From: Oscillibacter sp.
GTDB taxonomy: Bacteria; Bacillota; Clostridia; Oscillospirales; Oscillospiraceae
Assembly (NCBI GenBank): GCA_022791135.1
Contig: JAAVYM010000086.1
Location: 19,661-83,660 of the forward strand
Reading direction: 5' to 3'
DNA length: 64,000 bases
Under the pieces are notes generated by a model. The model saw only the letters and a program-made list of their open reading frames with translations, was not told where the DNA came from and made no database searches. Both the position numbers and the translations under genes were made by a program. Below, one piece after another: positions 63,421 to 64,000 of the stretch (position 1 is the first letter of the stretch; each line of letters begins with the position of its first letter).

Positions 63421-63576
63421 ATGGACAAGTATGTCTGCCCCTGCGGGTATGTATATGACCCCGCTGCCGGCGACCCGGAACACGGCGTTGCCCCTGGCAC
63501 TCCTTGGGAGCAGGTTCCCGAGGATTGGGTCTGCCCCATCTGCGAGATGGGCAAGGACGTGTTCGAGAAGGAATAA
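63421..63576 (+). CDS. Rubredoxin with a shortened first metal knuckle
   Basis: A 51-residue one-iron electron carrier starting [15 protein letters not shown]. The first knuckle is C-P-C-G, one residue short of the usual CxxCG, and the second is CPICE instead of CPxCG. The rest ([20 protein letters not shown]) is normal. The start has CGGAGG upstream. It lies 24 bp after reverse rubrerythrin, its probable partner. Confidence 0.92.
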   Translation: MDKYVCPCGYVYDPAAGDPEHGVAPGTPWEQVPEDWVCPICEMGKDVFEKE

Positions 63577-63591
63577 GCTCAAACGTTTTTT

Positions 63592-63625
63592 GAGAAGAAC
63601 GGATAAATCCGTTCTTCTCTTTTTT
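63592..63625 (+). terminator. Intrinsic terminator after rubredoxin
   Basis: A perfect 13-bp stem (63592-63604 with 63607-63619), an AA loop and TTTTTT. The following 240 bp to about 63860 are AT-rich with no gene or site seen. Confidence 0.92.
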
Positions 63626-63863
63626 GCGTCATTTTCCGCCCGATGTGCAAGTCAGTGTGTAACTCTCGCCTAGTATTCACTTTACAGCTTTTACATCTGC
63701 AACTCGAATTAATTGCACCTATATTAAGCGGCTTTTTGCTTATTTACAAAGTTAGTTGCGAAAACAGGCAACTTTTGAAGAAGTTTTTACAAATATGCGG
63801 CAAAAAATAAGAAGTTTAATCAAAGAATCAACGACTTTTCATAAGTTTTGAAATCGCCGAACT

Positions 63864-64000
63864 AAGAACCTATCCCGAAATTAACGATAGACATGTATGA
63901 ATTTACGCCAAACAATGACAGCGCAGGCAAATTGAATGAGGGCTAGATAATTGGCGGCTTTCTTTTCAAAGCGAACCAAAAGCTTACGAAAGCGATTGAA
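63864..64000 (-). mobile_element. Right end of an IS5-type insertion sequence (partial)
   Basis: The window ends inside an insertion element. The transposase reads inward from the window edge, and a short end-like sequence (GAACCTATCCCGAAA, about 63866-63880) lies next to its stop. The other end, target duplication and type need sequence beyond 64000. Confidence 0.65.
63881..64000 (-). CDS. IS5-family transposase, C-terminal fragment
   Basis: The last 39 codons are visible (FNRFRKLLVRFEKKAANYLA and QFACAVIVWRK), ending TAA at 63883-63881. The pattern matches the C-terminus of DDE transposases of the IS5 group, where a RWVVERTFSW motif should lie just outside the window. Only the end of the gene is seen, so completeness cannot be judged. 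Confidence 0.8.
   Translation of the reverse strand, partial: FNRFRKLLVRFEKKAANYLALIQFACAVIVWRKFIHVYR

Overview
The window looks like a chromosomal segment around the replication origin of a GC-rich anaerobic gut Firmicute, most likely a clostridial Oscillospiraceae relative. The reasons are the Gram-positive gene families (ZapA, Maf, MreCD, soj/parB, a DUF370/RemB protein, reverse rubrerythrin), two T-box leaders, TTG/GTG starts with strong GGAGG ribosome sites, and perfect sigma-A promoters. This is inference from gene content; no 16S gene is present.

Layout. (1) 1-5.7 kb, plus strand: the end of an Fe-S serine dehydratase, a DUF6809-like protein, a small Xre repressor, an orphan ParC-like topoisomerase subunit, a LUD protein, a GNAT, a lipoprotein and tRNA-Gly(GCC). 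(2) 5.8-14.2 kb, minus strand: one operon encoding ten catalytic activities, from DAHP synthase to phenylpyruvate and 4-hydroxyphenylpyruvate. It includes a three-domain AroE-AroK-AroQ fusion and is preceded by an unannotated Tyr/Phe-rich leader peptide and terminator, a classical attenuator. (3) 14.3-24.5 kb: a zinc phospholipase-like protein, zapA, a U32 peptidase, dut, maf, mreC, mreD, PBP2 and a GH13 enzyme. (4) 24.5-32.6 kb: three parS sites around soj-parB, serS, an SLH protein, mscL, rsmG, a MinD-like ATPase and mgsA. (5) 32.7-41.8 kb: a T-box/hisS/membrane protein/aspS unit, a Vat/CatB-type acetyltransferase, a T-box/glyS unit and an LtaS-like sulfatase. (6) 41.8-58.1 kb, minus strand: AlaX, a GH3 lipoprotein, nadE, a clearly broken flavodoxin-like gene, rnhA, and the origin cluster gyrA-(lipoprotein)-gyrB-(membrane protein)-remB-recF-yaaA-dnaN-oriC-dnaA. 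(7) 58.3-64 kb, plus strand: a phosphohexomutase, a divergent EF-G-like GTPase, reverse rubrerythrin with rubredoxin, and the 3' end of an IS5-type transposase.

How it fits together. The origin lies at about 56.6 kb. Genes flanking it point away from it, but the 15-37 kb block carrying soj/parB, serS, hisS, aspS and rsmG points towards it, unlike the usual arrangement and consistent with an inversion. Aromatic synthesis appears controlled by Phe/Tyr charging and His/Asp/Gly tRNA synthetase supply by T-boxes, so amino-acid sensing by leader RNA is a theme. The most notable items are the aromatic attenuator, the trifunctional shikimate fusion, the Asp-type T-box in front of hisS, the loss of the quinolone-contact serine in both GyrA and ParC, the shortened first metal knuckle of the rubredoxin, and two decayed genes.
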